In this document: positions 12,052-23,620 of the stretch, in pieces
Numbering within the stretch: the first letter of the stretch is position 1
Layout: each line of letters opens with the position of its first letter
NCBI GenBank assembly: GCA_965153355.1
Contig: OZ231126.1
Location: forward strand, 63,426,001 to 63,490,000
Length of the DNA stretch: 64,000 nt
Source: Flaccisagitta enflata
Taxonomy: Eukaryota > Chaetognatha > Sagittoidea > Aphragmophora
Reading direction: 5' to 3'
Made by a program: the position numbers and the translations under genes
Notes under the pieces: generated by a model
Told to the model about the DNA's origin: nothing
The model's database searches: none
The model's input: only the letters and a program-made list of their open reading frames with translations

Positions 12052-12054
12052 CCA
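12023..12054 (-). promoter_or_regulatory. tRNA-Lys-type primer-binding site
   Basis: On the minus strand the site starts TGGCGCCCAATGTGGGGCTC and remains complementary to a tRNA 3' half for about 32 nt, through the T-arm to the CCA end. It lies 4 nt from the LTR edge. The ATG inside the site is also the first codon of the retroelement frame (12,045). tRNA-Lys priming is typical of many Ty3/gypsy-type elements. Confidence 0.85.
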
Positions 12055-12058
12055 CCGG

Positions 12059-12363
12059 TGAGGATTGTTCGAGGATGAGCTAACCGTAACTGAAATGAGC
12101 TAAGCCTGAGCAAACCTGCACTAAAGAAGAAGAAATAAGAACGATATCGCCCGAGAATGTCTTTATTAGCGTGAAAGCGGTAACGAAGCCAGCGAGAATC
12201 GATCGATCTCCAAAAAGAGGCCTAGGGCGACTGCCCAGAATCATGATCATCGTCGCTTTTATAGCGCTCGAACCGGTAAAATGCGGGAGAAGAAGAAAAG
12301 AGGAGAGGCTCGTGACAAAAGGGGGGATTCGGGCGCGAGCAGAACGGGGATGAGCGGGGCTCA
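12059..12363 (-). mobile_element. 5' LTR of the broken retroelement
   Basis: The 305-bp segment is bounded by TGAG and CTCA, the usual TG...CA ends, and lies 4 nt from the primer-binding site. A TATAAAA box on the minus strand at 12,257-12,263 sits where an LTR promoter would be. No second LTR is seen before the minisatellite junction, so the 3' half of the element is lost. The outer edge at 12,363 is inferred from the TG/CA rule only. Confidence 0.75.
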
Positions 12364-12906
12364 GGGCCAGACGGATTGATTGATTTAATGCTCATAATGT
12401 GACATTAACACATCAACAATAAAATTGTTAGAGCAGTACAAATGTACCAAAATAAATAATTCAGTGTATCAAAAATAAATAGTTCATTGTAAAAAGGTAA
12501 GTTATAAGTTAATTTGGGAACCGTCCAGTGCTCCACCCGCATATTTTTCTACAGAAAAAATGCACATATTTACAAAGTACGCTTGAGAAAGGGTAACTGG
12601 ACGGACATATATGCGGGTGGTCAACCTGGGATGTGGAGCCCCTAGGGGGCCCTAGGGCGCCCTTGAGGGAACTCAAAATGTCCTAAAATGGCAGGATTGC
12701 AATAAAATCTGGTAATTTTTTCCATTCTAATCTTACTTGAATAACCTGACAAACTTATTTTCAGCATCATTTACCTATCTGGTATCTTTGTAAAAGAAAA
12801 GGGATACAGTTGGCAAAAAGGGCCCTTTGAGGTACCCAACATAAGGTCTCAACTACTCCAAAAATCTTGCATTTAATAAAAAATTTAGAAATTTTCATTA
12901 AAACGA
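12364..12906. other. Unassigned AT-rich sequence
   Basis: No gene is seen. Two short inverted segments around 12,522-12,545 and 12,595-12,622 (GTCCAGT...CCACCCGCATAT and its approximate complement) hint at a small decayed foldback. The boundaries are not clear. Confidence 0.4.
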
Positions 12907-13510
12907 GGCTGGATACAAGGCTACCCCAGTTAGGTGCGGGAGGGCAGGGGCTGTATTTGAGATTATTTGGTTAGGAGCAGTAAGGCCATAGATGGCAAAA
13001 ACCCAAAACAGGTTGCCTAAGGGCAATATGTGGTCAGCGATACCGTTGCCCTGCTTTGCATGATTGTGGTGCGTTGAGAGGAAGGCAGGGCAGCAGCCCA
13101 GAAAGGAACAAAGTCCTGCTCGAACATGAGGAGTTATGATGCGGGGGGCCGACATGGATGTAGGGGAGCTCCAAAATTTGCCACGTCCACTAAACATTTC
13201 AAGACCGGGTCAGATTCAAGACCAACTTATGTAAAACATGAAAACTCTAAAAAAATCATATTTTTATATATTTTGCATCATTCTTGATTAAAAACCTTCT
13301 GTCTAAAGGTATTTTATGTTATAACTCAAACAAAATCAGCTGAAATTTTCTCTTTTTAAACTGTAATTGAAAGAAATTTTAAGTTTTTCAACATAGAATC
13401 ACTCCTTATTCAAGTCCGACTTTAATTTCAAGACCGACTTTTGCCACGTCCATGGACGTGGTGGACGTGGCGTCTCCTACGTCCATGGGTGCCGATCATG
13501 TGCATTACGA
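12907..13510 (+). mobile_element. Decayed Helentron-like element carrying the GGGCAGC cassette, interrupted by a hAT-type MITE
   Basis: Head-like GGATACAAGGCTACC at 12,907 is followed by GTGCGGGAGGGCAGGGGC. Next come cassette segments shared with 52,200-52,300: GTCAGCGATACC, TTGCCCTGCTTTG, then GGGCAGCAGCCC and CAAAGTCCTG at about 13,085-13,115. A 335-bp element splits it at 13,153. The right boundary is unclear. Confidence 0.6.
13153..13487. mobile_element. hAT-type MITE, 335 bp
   Basis: The ends are CATGGATGTAGGGGAG and the inverted counterpart of CATGGACGTAGGAGAC. The inner GCCACGTCCAC motif is also inverted on the two sides. Flanking 8-mers are GGGGCCGA (left) and GGTGCCGA (right), 7 of 8 matching. 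Eight-base duplications and a CA(T/G)GG...GTAGG terminus fit hAT. Confidence 0.7.
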
Positions 13511-13519
13511 GTAAGTGAA

Positions 13520-14825
13520 AGTCTTTATAGATCGTGTCGGGTAAGACGCGATGTGCGTGTAGCAGAGATTTTCGGATACACAAATCTTTTTTTGATTAAA
13601 ATTATTTTAAAGTACATTCAAAGGTAAAGATAAAACAAAAAAATATAAAAGATAAGAATACAATTCAACTTCATTGTATTTAATTTTTATCCTTAAACAA
13701 TGATTTATAAAAAATCAAAATGTTTTTTTATAAATAACTCAAAATGATAGATAAATACATTTTTACTGAAAAGAAATGCTACCTTCAAATAACTTAAAAT
13801 AACATAAAAAGTGCAACTGACAGACCAACCGACCAACCAACAGACGGACAGTGGGTCATAAAGTTTTGTGCATGCAACTGAAAACAGTGAAATTAATTTG
13901 TTTTTACCAGCTAAAGCTATAGCTGAGCAAAACTACACAATATAATTCTCTGTTTACTAATTTGAAATATACATTAAAAAATTTTATAATTTAAAAAGAT
14001 AAGTCATTTTTAGCCTAGGGTATATAAAGAATGTTCATTTTTCTTCTTTTAAATGTTAGCTTTAATTCACTTCCATCATACAAATGTTATTACCTATGTT
14101 ATAAGTATTAAAAACTTTCTTTATTCTAATCAAGCTAGCTTAGTTTTGATCGTTTTTCTAATTTACATATTCTAATGTAGCTCCTAAACGAAAAAAGATT
14201 TTGCATTGATTTTTTATTTTCTAACACCCCTTATATTATTTTATAAGATGGCAAAAAAAATCTATGACTGAGCAAACTTTTTTTTTCATCACCCTTTGAC
14301 CGGTCAAATTTCGTCTTCGTTTGCACTGTGACCTACTTAGTTTGAGCCATATAACAGAGATGAAAATTTTCACCCAAATAACCAAGGAGCCATCTAGCGC
14401 AATCCGTGGCCCTTAGTGCAACCGACCGACCGACCGACCAACCGACCAACCAACCGACCGACAGACAGAGCTAGTTATAGAGGTGCTATGGCGCACCTAA
14501 AAAGGATTAAGCGTCAGTATTTTATCAAGCAATCACACTACAATATGCAAATTAGCACTCGTTATCATTATCGGAATCAACGCCAGAACGCAAGAGCCGA
14601 GCATCGTCTACTTTATAATCAAGCAAGCCTTAGTAAAAGACGGGAAGTGTGGACGCGCCCGTGTCACTGAGTCCAAAGGTAAAATGTCAAGGCAACAGTC
14701 CCTCAAGCGAGCAATCCTTAGCGGAACGACGTTGGTGAGTGAGATTTGATGAAAGCGAAATTGCGCGAAAGACGGAAAGACAGGATTTCATCAAAGAAAG
14801 ATGAACAACATCCCAATGCTTTAAC
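13520..14825. other. AT-rich region with two Helentron-like tails, no gene
   Basis: Tail remnants occur on the plus strand. At about 13,818-13,880 there is a (GACC)n tract with CAGTGGGTCATAAAGTTTTG and a weak hairpin. At 14,419-14,506 there is a (GACC)n tract, GCTAGTTATAGAGGTGC, and a hairpin AGGTGCTATGGCGCACCT followed by AAAAAG. The rest is AT-rich sequence without recognisable coding. Confidence 0.6.
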
Positions 14826-14915
14826 AAGGCCTGATACACGGCTATATAAGTCAAGGACAGGTGGGCAGGAACGGAAAGCCACTTTTTGACTGACCGACGG
14901 ACGCATTGACTGATG
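14824..14915 (+). mobile_element. Helentron-like head fragment
   Basis: AAGGCCTGATACACGGCTAT is followed by GTGGGCAGGAACGG and a short GACTGACCGACGGACGC tract. No tail hairpin was found, so this is a 5' fragment. Confidence 0.6.
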
Positions 14916-15084
14916 AAAACTGAAAAGTGGGCTGTTGGAAAAAAGTCGAATTACGTAATTCGACTTATTGAACCGTAAGGGAGAGATCAGGTTTTGCATT
15001 TTCGATTTGCGGAATTTAAGAAAGTTAGGACGTTTCTCTTCTGGGATGATACATTTTTTGATATTCATAGCTAAGAAAGAGTTA

Positions 15085-15712
15085 ATTTTTAGTTGCGTGC
15101 ACGCAACTCTGCTACCCGCTTTATCCATTGGTCGATTGGTTAGTTGGTCAGTCGGTCAGTCACATTTTATTTTTTTATTACTTTTATTTCTTTAAGTCAT
15201 TTTTAGTCATTCTAAGTAATTTTAAGGCTAATAAAGAGTTAATTTTTAGTTGCGTGCACGCGACTCTACAACCAGCTTTATCCATTGGTCGATTGGTTAG
15301 TTTGTCAGTTGGTTGGTCACACTTTTTTTTTATCACTTTTATTTCTTTCAGTCATTTTTAGTCTTTCTAAGTTATTTTAAGTCAAGTTAGGTCATTTAGA
15401 GTCATTTTAAGTCATTCCAAGTTATTTTTGATCATTAGGTTATTTTGTCATTCAAAGTCCTTTTTGGCCAAATTAAGTCATTCTCAGTCATTTTAGGTCA
15501 ATCTAAGTAATTTCAAGTCTGTAAGTCTTGCATGTGACTTTTAGGTGTTGGCCTTGTTTTCTATCAAATAGCACCGACCAGAGGTCTCTAGGATCAATAT
15601 TTTTCACGCTATGATTTCTTGAATCTTTTTCTAGTCGCGTGCATGCAACCCTATGACCCACTCTGCCTGTCGTTTGGTCCGTCTGTTGGTCGGTTAGTCG
15701 GTCATGCTTAGC
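15085..15712 (-). repeat. Three Helentron-like tails separated by a degenerate AGTCATTTT tandem repeat
   Basis: Minus-strand hairpin tails lie at about 15,088-15,150 (AGTTGCGTGCACGCAACTCT), 15,246-15,320 and 15,635-15,700. Each is followed on the plus strand by a TTGGTCGATTGG or GGTCCGTCTGTTGGTCGG tract. Between them, 15,190-15,540 holds a degenerate ~10-bp unit (AAGTCATTTT/AAGTCATTCT). This looks like tandem or nested copies of one family. Confidence 0.7.
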
Positions 15713-15747
15713 TTTTTTTGTCGTTTTACGTCATTTCAAGTTATTTC

Positions 15748-18736
15748 ATCTGAAAAAACAACCCGTCAGAAGAAAGCCAATTTTCTCCTGTAATGTTTTG
15801 CCCTTTTCAGTTTCTACTTTGAAATAGGAGAGTAGAAAATCTTCCAAGGATAATTTGCGGGAATACTAGTGCACTTCCCGGGCCAATGAGATCCTGACGA
15901 TTGGTGAGCAATAAGATTAAAATCACGCAGCACTTACTGGGCACTAGCCCACTATAAAAACACGCTTTTTCATGGTGAGGCTCTCTTTCCAAGGAATCTG
16001 GCTCAAAATCATGTATATAGATAGTCCATCACAAAAATTTGACCTTGGGGCTTCTCTAAAGTGTGCCCGCCACACCCCTCCTAATGCATAAGTGGTGGTG
16101 TTGGTTTTTTCACATTGTCATATTTTACTCATCTTTGTAAGCTTATATCTCCTTAATGAATAAAGCTAGTGACCTCAATTTGGGCTCATTTAAAGAGCTT
16201 TACTTACTCTTTAAAATGAGCCCAAGTTGAGATCATTAGCTTTATTTGTTTAGAAGCAGTTGTCTTCCAAAGTTGATGTCTTTTTGGAGAAAATATTGAT
16301 TTTTGTCACAACTTAGCAAGCTTTTATCTCCTAAATGAATGAAGCTACTGACCTCAACTTGGGCTCATTTTGGAGAGCTTTACTTACTCTTTAAAATGAG
16401 CCAAAGTTGAGGTTGGTAATTTTCTTTGTTAAGAAGCAATTGTCTTACAAAGCTGATGTCTTCTTGAAGAAAATAATAATTCTTGCATTAAACTAAGATT
16501 CTATAATTTGGCTTTTTTTTTCTACTCCGTGATAGTCAGGTGATGCACTGGCTCATTGGTATCTGCTATTTACTGTGGAAGTAGAGAAACTGATGGATAA
16601 TGCGGGTTTGGGACCTGCATAGGGCCTTTCAAAAAGCTCACATGGCCTCAATAATGGTAAAAATGACCCCAATACTGAAAAAAATGCCTTTTTTTATGCC
16701 TTGGGGTATCCTAGTAGTACACTGACTCAGCGGTAATTTCCACCATTTTCAGACTTGAAACCTGTCCTCTCAGACCTTGCATCTGCCCTCTCAGGCCTGA
16801 AATCTGCCCTCTCAGATTCAAGGCCTGAGAAGGCAGATTTCAGGCCTGAGAGGGTCTGGGGGGGCGGACGGACGGATGGACAAACGGATGAACAAACGAA
16901 CAAAAGTCCCCTGTGTTTTACAGGACTTCATCCACTTTGGGGCCGCTGCCCTGCCTCTTATTCCAATTTACAACCATGCAAAGCAGGGCAACGAGTATCG
17001 CTGACTTTGGGCGACCTGTTTGTTTTCTGCTGCATTTTACTATGATGCTGCTTAGATAGCTAATTTGAGGCCTGAGAGGCCAGGTTTGAGGCCTGAGGAT
17101 TTGAATTTGAGGCCTTGAAAGCCTAATTTGAGGTCTGAATGACCAAGTTTCAGGCCTGAAAGGTTGGATTTGAGGCCTGAGAAGCTGGAATCAAGGCCTG
17201 GGAGGCTGGATTTGAGACCTGAGAGGCTGGATTTGAGACCTGAGAGGCCAGATTTGAGGTCTAAGAGGCCAGGTTTGAGGTCTCAAAGGCCAGATTTGAG
17301 GCGTGAAGGGCCTGATAAGGAGGCTGGGGGGATGAACAGACGGACTAACAAATGAACCAACAAACGGACGAAAAAAAGTGTTCCACAGGACTTTGTCCCC
17401 TTTTGGGCTGCTGCCCACAAATTGAACGCTGCTCAATTTTTTAGCATTTTTGCTCTATTGTCATGTCCTTGGGAGCTCTTAAGTGGCCTCTGGGGGACTC
17501 AAGACCGCTTGACTCCTTATTCATCTCTTTCTTGACTACATTGCAATGACTTACAAGGCAGTGTAACAATTGAGTGCAGCAAAACAGAAAAAAAACATAA
17601 CATAATATATCTGTATTGCATTTTGGGCTTTTTTGGGTTACTCAGGGTCTTCAAGGGGGCCCCTAGGAATCCGAATCTTCAGTAATTCACCTGCACATAT
17701 CCCACCACGCTATACGGGAATTGCTGATGAGTGGGACTACTTCTAAGGTGCTTCAAAGCAGAAAAGTAAGGGTTTTTCAATCATTAAGCCATGTTTGCCA
17801 TTTTTGAGCCCTAAAGGGCTCTTCAAAGGGCCCCTAGGGGTGCATACCCTCTATAAACCATCTGTACATCTCCTGCCACACTAGATGGAAATAATTGAGA
17901 AGTCAGTGTACCACTGGGATACCTCAAAGCAGAAAAAAGACAATTTTTTTCAGTATTGGGGGCATTTACACCATTTTATAGGCTATGTGGGCTCTTTAGG
18001 GACCCTCTTTAGGTCTCAAACCCCCATTATCTATCTATTAATCTACCCTCACATTAGACGGCAATAACCAATGAGCCAGTGCATCACCCAACTATCACAG
18101 GGTAGAAAAAAAAGCCAAATTATAAAATTTTAGTTTAATGACAAGAATTACTATTTTCTTCAAGAAGACATCAGCTTTGTAAGACAATTTCTTCTAAAGA
18201 AAGAAAGTTACCGACCTCAACTTGGGCTCATTTTAAAGAGTAAGTAAAGCTCTCCAAAATGAGCCCAAGTTGAGGTCAGTAGTTTTATTCATTTAGGAGA
18301 TAAAAGCTTGCTAAGTTGTGACAAAAATCAATATTTTCTCCAAAAAGACATCAACTTTGGAAGACAACTGCTTCTAAACAAATAAAGCTAATGATCTCAA
18401 CTTGGGCTCATTTTAAAGAGTAAGTAAAGCTCTTTAAAATGAGCCCAAATTGAGGTCACTAGCTTTATTAGTTAAGGAAATATAAGCTTACAAAGATGAG
18501 TAAAATATGACATATGAAAAAAAAAACACCACCACTTATGCATTAGGAGGGGTGTGGCGGGCACACTTTAGAGAAGCCCCAAGGTCAAATTTTTGTGATG
18601 GACTATCTATATACATGATTTTGAGCCAGATTCCTTGGATAGAGAGTCTCACTATGAAAAAGCGTGTTTTTATAGTGGGCTACTGGGCACTACTTGTCCT
18701 TCCCCCATGAATATACGGGCCGTTTTTTCAGATGTA
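15748..18736. mobile_element. 2,989-bp foldback element with 10-bp target duplication
   Basis: The outer ~1 kb on each side (15,748-16,750 and 17,878-18,736) are inverted copies. Shared blocks include CTGAAAAAAC at the ends, TTTGACCTTGGGGCTTCTC near 16,040 and 18,580, TGAGCCCAAGTTGAG blocks, and CAGGTGATGCACTGGCTCAT near 16,548 and 18,075. AAGTTATTTC occurs directly outside both ends (15,738-15,747 and 18,737-18,746). The left arm carries about 110 bp missing from the right. The centre (16,750-17,878) contains GGCCTGAGAGG minisatellite and GGGCAGC cassette parts. Long inverted arms with a 10-bp duplication resemble MULE-type foldbacks. No transposase is seen. Confidence 0.88.
16755..17430. 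repeat. AGGCCTGA-rich minisatellite and GGGCAGC cassette inside the foldback
   Basis: Degenerate ~20-bp units such as TGAGAGGCTGGATTTGAGAC (17,070-17,310) and TCTCAGGCCTGAAATCTGCC (16,765-16,850). They are bordered by CAGGACTTCATCCACTTTGG...GCTGCCCTGC (about 16,920-16,960), AAAGCAGGGCAACGAGTATC (16,979) and CAGGACTTTGTCCCCTTTTG (17,386). The same set of parts occurs at 23,210-23,620 and 51,690-52,270. Confidence 0.8.
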
Positions 18737-18948
18737 AAGTTATTTCAAAACAATTTATGTTTAGTCTTTTAGTCTTTTAATCTTATGGTCTTAACAACCG
18801 CACGAAATTGTAAGGTGTTGGCCTTGTTATTTCTTTGCATTTCATTCATCCTAATTTTTGGCGTCATGTAACAATAGAGAAAAGTCAAGATGTTGTACGC
18901 AAATTTACTCTAGCTTTTATGACGCTTACTTTGATATTTTCTTTCGTT

Positions 18949-19265
<317 letters not shown>

Positions 19266-20137
19266 GAAGGACTATATTTGTGCGTAGTAGAGTATGTAAT
19301 TGTAGAACAGAACAAGCTACTGTTGGCATGTCGGAAGTTTGTTGATGCTGATAACACATTATAGCAACAACATAAGTGCACCTGTAGGAATATTTGCTTC
19401 ATAATAAAATTGAAATAACGCAGAGCTAAATTTTCTTTCAACTTCTTTTTTTCCATCATTTTTTCTTTTGGACAAAAACAATTTTTTTGATAAAAAATTT
19501 TTTTCTTGGATCACCACTTTTAAACAATCTTTTTGCAAATGAGCATGAAAAAAATCTAAAGCATGAAAAGCATGAAAACAAACAATCGACAAAAGAAAAA
19601 TTCCACCTTTACGTCTTTATTTTGGTCGGCGATAACCGCCTTTATTGGTAGAGTATAGACTATGGAGTGCACTTCCGCAACTTAGTAATAAAGCCTTTTC
19701 TACAAAAATTTGTAAATCATCGCAAAATCAGCGGCGAGTGCATGTACGTGCGGGCAGGAGGTGGGCAAAAAAGTATGTGGCAAGGAGGGAGTGGCCATAC
19801 TGCCGGAAGGAAATCAGCTCGACCAATGCCTCACGACTTATCAAGCAAGTTGTTGAAGCAACCCTCGGACAAAGACACACGCCTCCGTTAACACAACCTA
19901 AACCAAAAGCATCCTATCCTGAGATAACACCAGGTTAATATCTTCACCCAGCAGGACTTTCCCAGCCATCAAATCCACTCTAGGGGTTTTTGCATTCGCA
20001 TATTATCTTGATTTTATGTAGATATTCCCTATGTAATATCTCGATAATTTTCCCAATGCGGAAACCCCATCTCAACCTAATCATCATGACCGTCAACTGG
20101 CGGTGGCGAAGGTGTGGAACTGAAGGTGGTCGTGACT
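19266..20137. other. Mostly single-copy sequence, no gene recognised
   Basis: Two overlapping plus-strand frames at 19,645-19,938 have no recognisable domain and no splice context. I see no repeat structure here. Confidence 0.45.
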
Positions 20138-20145
20138 CGTGCGGT

Positions 20146-20615
20146 CAGGGCCGTAGGGCAGTTAGATTTTTTACTACTGCCACCCAAAATTGGTGTCCCG
20201 ACAAGTTAAGTGTCCCAACAGAAGCTTAACTAGTGGTTTTTGCCCTAAAACCAAAGAAAACAGTGATTCCTTCCATACTATATCTAGTAATACACTATTT
20301 TTTGTTGATTAGTAAACAAATTGTTTTCAATTATCAACATTTCATGATAGTTTCTATATTAACCTAAACTTGTGATATAGAAGATTCATTTTTTCATTAA
20401 TTTATCTTACAGATTTATCAACTATGGTATTCATTTTGTCTTTTATCTTAAATCGTTTTTCTCTCTTTTCTTTCTTTCTTTTTTACTTTTCTGCTTTTTT
20501 TTATCTTTTTCTTCTTCTTTAAATTTTTTCAATTTTACATTTTGCCTCAATCTCAGTGTCTTTTTCTTTGTCTCTCTGTCTGTCCCTCTGTCTGTCTCTC
20601 TGACTGTCTCTGTCT

Positions 20616-20652
<37 letters not shown>

Positions 20653-20759
20653 TCCTCTTCTTTTTTTTTTTTTGACAAATTTGGTGTCCCGACAGCTCTG
20701 GTGTCCCGACAAAAGGTACCGCCATGGCAGTAGTGGCAGTACCTTCTCCTACGCCCCTG
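20146..20759. mobile_element. hAT-type non-autonomous element, 614 bp, perfect 8-bp target duplication
   Basis: The left end is CAGGGCCGTAGGGCAG; the right end read inverted is CAGGGGCGTAGGAGAA. CGTGCGGT lies on both sides (20,138-20,145 and 20,760-20,767). Just inside, TACTGCCAC is inverted at both ends. A GTGTCCCGACA motif occurs twice near each end. CAGGG(G/C)CGTAG termini and 8-bp duplications are characteristic of hAT. The interior is pyrimidine-rich, with a (CT)n run at about 20,615-20,650 and no transposase. Confidence 0.9.
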
Positions 20760-20904
20760 CGTGCGGTGATGGTGGTTCAGCAGTAGATAGCGACTTAGGC
20801 ATTGGATACACAACCGGTGATGGTGCACCATGGTGGTGGTAGTGTCAGTGGTTGGGATGGACACACCGACCAAAGGGCAACGTGATTGCTGTCGACACGC
20901 GACT

Positions 20905-21445
20905 AATGAAGAGTAGGTGAGTTGGCGGTGATGAGGGGGTGATTGGGGGGTGACAGGTCTTTATTTTTCGTGGTGGTGGGATTTGGGGCAGTGTGTAGGT
21001 GAATAGGCGGTGATGAGGGGGTGATTGGGGGGGTGACAGGTATCTATTTTTCGTGGTGGTGGGATTTGGGGCAGTGTGTAGGTGAATTGGCGGTGAGGAG
21101 GGGGTGATTGGGGGGTGACAGGTATTTATTTTTCGTGGTGGTGGGATTTGGGGCAGTGTGTAGGTGAATTGGTGGTGATGATGGGGTGATTGGGGGGTGA
21201 CAGGTATTTATTTTTCGTGGTGGTGGGATTTGGGGCAGTGTGTAGGTGAATTGGCGGTGATGAGGGGGTGATTGGGGGGTGACAGGTATTTATTTTTCGT
21301 GGTGGTGGGATTTGGGGCAGTGTGTGAATTGGCGGTGATGAGGGGGTGATTGGGGGGTGACAGGTATTCATTTTTTGTGGTGGTGGGATTTGGGGCAGCG
21401 TGTAGGTCAATTGGCGGTGATGAGGGGGTGATTGGGGGGTGACAG
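20905..21445. repeat. ~80-bp G-rich minisatellite, left portion
   Basis: About six to seven units containing GGTGATGAGGGGGTGATTGG, GGTGACAGGTATTTATTTTT and GGGATTTGGGGCAGTGTG. The array is cut at 21,445 by a 2.6-kb insertion and resumes at 24,036. Confidence 0.93.
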
Positions 21446-21529
21446 CTGACCTGGATCAACCAATAGGCTAAAAAGGCTTAGCCTTAGGCCTCGCGCTTCA
21501 GGGGGCCTCGCGCTTTGAGGGGAAAAGGG

Positions 21530-21654
21530 AACAGAAAAAAAAGGGAAAAAAAGAAGGGGGGAAGAAAGAAAAAGAAGGAGAAGAACAAAAGGAAGAAGAA
21601 AAAGAAGAAGAAAAAGAAGAAAAAGAAGAAAAAGAGGAAGAAGAAGAAGAAGAA

Positions 21655-21701
<47 letters not shown>

Positions 21702-21725
21702 AGAAGGAGATGAAAAAGAGGATTA
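21530..21725. repeat. (GAA)n-rich tract
   Basis: Purine-rich region with near-pure GAA units at about 21,630-21,700. The long frames on both strands are only translations of this repeat. Confidence 0.95.
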
Positions 21726-21901
21726 AAAGCTCCCCCATCATTAGGTTATGAACATAAACTGATGAAAGAAATGAAAGGGGAAAATTTGCAGTTAGGAACA
21801 TTGAAAAAATAGATTGAAAAATTATATAACCATGCCCCCATAAAATGGTGCGTAGCTTTTATGAATCAGCTCATAAAAGCAACTAAAAAAAGATACATGA
21901 C

Positions 21902-22684
21902 CAGACCTTTCCTTAGTCATTTTTTTGAGCGGGCCAGTCGGGCCCGCTCCTCAAAATTTTAGCGGGCCCGAAATAGAAACAGCGGGCCCGGTTCTCTGTT
22001 CCCCAATTATGCTAATTTACTGTGGGTGGCATGTATCATGAAAAAAAACTTTTGCTAATCGTGCTCCTTGCATATCTCATTTAGGTAGAACCATTTGAAA
22101 TATGAAACAAATATGGTTATAATGGGCTTCTTTGAGAGTGAGGGTAAGAAAGTAAAGGGAAGAAGAGTAGCTTTGAGACTACTAATGACTGTAAGTTCAA
22201 TTTAGCACTGTGAAAAATATGTAACATAAGGAGCTATGTAATAGTTTTTCTTCACAAAATGAAGCGCACTGCTCAAATCAGATAGTGATTCATGTTGCTA
22301 TGGAAACATGAAAACTTCAAATAATGTGGAAAACTTTTTTCCAGATTTGCAGATTACCATTTTTGGAAAATCCCGAGTTCAATGAAGGCTTAGGCCTCAA
22401 AAAATTGTTGTCTGTTAAAAGTTTATTTAAAATTTTTTTTCTATATATAACATGCTGCTCAAGGCGTCTCGAAGTAAAGAATATTCAGTATCATTCTGTT
22501 TTACAAAACGAAAATTTATAAATTACACGGCTATCATCAAGATCGTTTCAGAGAGAAATGTTGAATTAAAAACAGAAGATAAAAATGAGAGCGGGCCAAC
22601 CGGGCCCGCAGCCAGCAAAAAGTGCGGGCCCGGCAGCCAAATTGCGGGCCTCGGGCCCGCGGGCCCGCTCTAAATCAAGGCCTG
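21902..22684. mobile_element. 783-bp hAT-type element nested in the 21,446-24,035 element
   Basis: It starts CAGACCTTTCCTTAGTCA and ends with the inverted counterpart of CAGGCCTTGATTTAGAGCGG. Both ends then enter GCGGGCC...CGGGCCCGC-rich blocks (21,929-21,990 and 22,592-22,670). TACATGAC is present directly on both sides (21,894-21,901 and 22,685-22,692), a perfect 8-bp duplication. No transposase is seen in the AT-rich interior. Confidence 0.9.
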
Positions 22685-23004
22685 TACATGACTTTGTAGT
22701 GGTGTCTTACAGCAGTTAGATTAGGGATGAAGAAGTGATTAACTGTTTCTGTTTTGATGGGTGGGATAGCTACTTGTAGAAAAATAAAAACAGAAGCTGA
22801 AGTGGAAGCAGAAGAAGTGGAAGCAGCATGAAAATTGACCACTTACACATCCCTAGTTGGCCTGAAAGTTTATTGGTTTACATACGAAAACCCAGTTGCA
22901 GGAAAAAGTAATTTTAGTCATCATGGTGTGTTTTTTTTAACAACAGCCTGATTCAGCAAAAAAAAAAAAAATCATTTTTTTTCATGAATTTTTTGGGATC
23001 TAAA

Positions 23005-23158
23005 ACTAGGCCAGATACACGGCAAGCCAGTCGCGGACAGTTGGGCAGGAGCAGTAATGCAAAAACTGCTTAGAATTCAAAAATGTGACCTACTGACCAA
23101 CCTGCTGACCTACCAACCAACTCAGCAAGGTGTAGAGTCGGGTGTCCGCGACTAAAAA
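23005..23158 (+). mobile_element. Helentron-like element, GTCGCG subtype
   Basis: The head AGGCCAGATACACGGCAAGC is followed by CAGTCGCGGACAGTTGGGCA. A GACCTACTGACCAACC-type tract comes next, then GCAAGGTGTAGAGTCGGGTG and a hairpin tail TCCGCGACTAAAAATA. It is very similar to the copy at 53,105-53,262. Confidence 0.8.
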
Positions 23159-23204
23159 TACCATTTATCTAGGGAGGAAGAAGGGATATCAACTTTGTTG
23201 AGAT

Positions 23205-23620
23205 GTCTTTTTTGGGCAGCAGCTCCGAAGGAGTCAATGACCTATGCTTTCACACATGTGGGGAATTTTCTACTCCTCCTCCTCTTTCTCCTCCTTCTTC
23301 GTCCCCCCTCAAATCCCAGTCTCATGGCCCAAATTCCAGCTTAGAGGGCAAGGACCCAGCCTCCAGGCTAGGATTTGGGCCTTGAGGCTAGGATTTAGAC
23401 CTCAAAACTGGAATTTGGGCCTTGAAACTGGGATTTGGGCCTCGAGACTGGAATTTGGGCCTCGAGACTGGGATTTGAGGGGGATGGAGGAGGAGGAGGA
23501 GGAAGAGGAGGAGAAATTCCATAAGTGTGAAAGTATAAGTCATTGACCCCTTCAGGGCCGCTGCCCTGCTCCCCCTTCAACTTCAAGCCCAAACTATGTA
23601 GGCAGGGCACAGGTACCGCT
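23205..23620. repeat. Palindromic GGGCAGC cassette with ~20-bp minisatellite
   Basis: GGGCAGCAGCTCCGAAGGAG at 23,214 is mirrored by CCCTTCAGGGCCGCTGCCCT at about 23,550. Inside each lies an inverted pair: GTCAATGACCTATGCTTTCA and its mirror at about 23,525-23,547, then GGGGAATTTTCTACTCCTCC and its mirror. The centre holds ~20-bp units such as TGGGATTTGGGCCTCGAGAC. It has the same plan as 51,690-52,270 with different sequence in the arms. Confidence 0.82.

Noticed and set aside
12023-12054. Possible tRNA gene 3' half (T-arm and CCA end)
   Set aside because: No D-arm, anticodon arm or 5' acceptor strand precedes it, and it lies 4 nt from an LTR end. It is a primer-binding site.
14900-14935. 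Hammerhead-ribozyme-like CTGATGA...GAAA motif
   Set aside because: There is no helix between the two core motifs, and the flanking stems do not pair.
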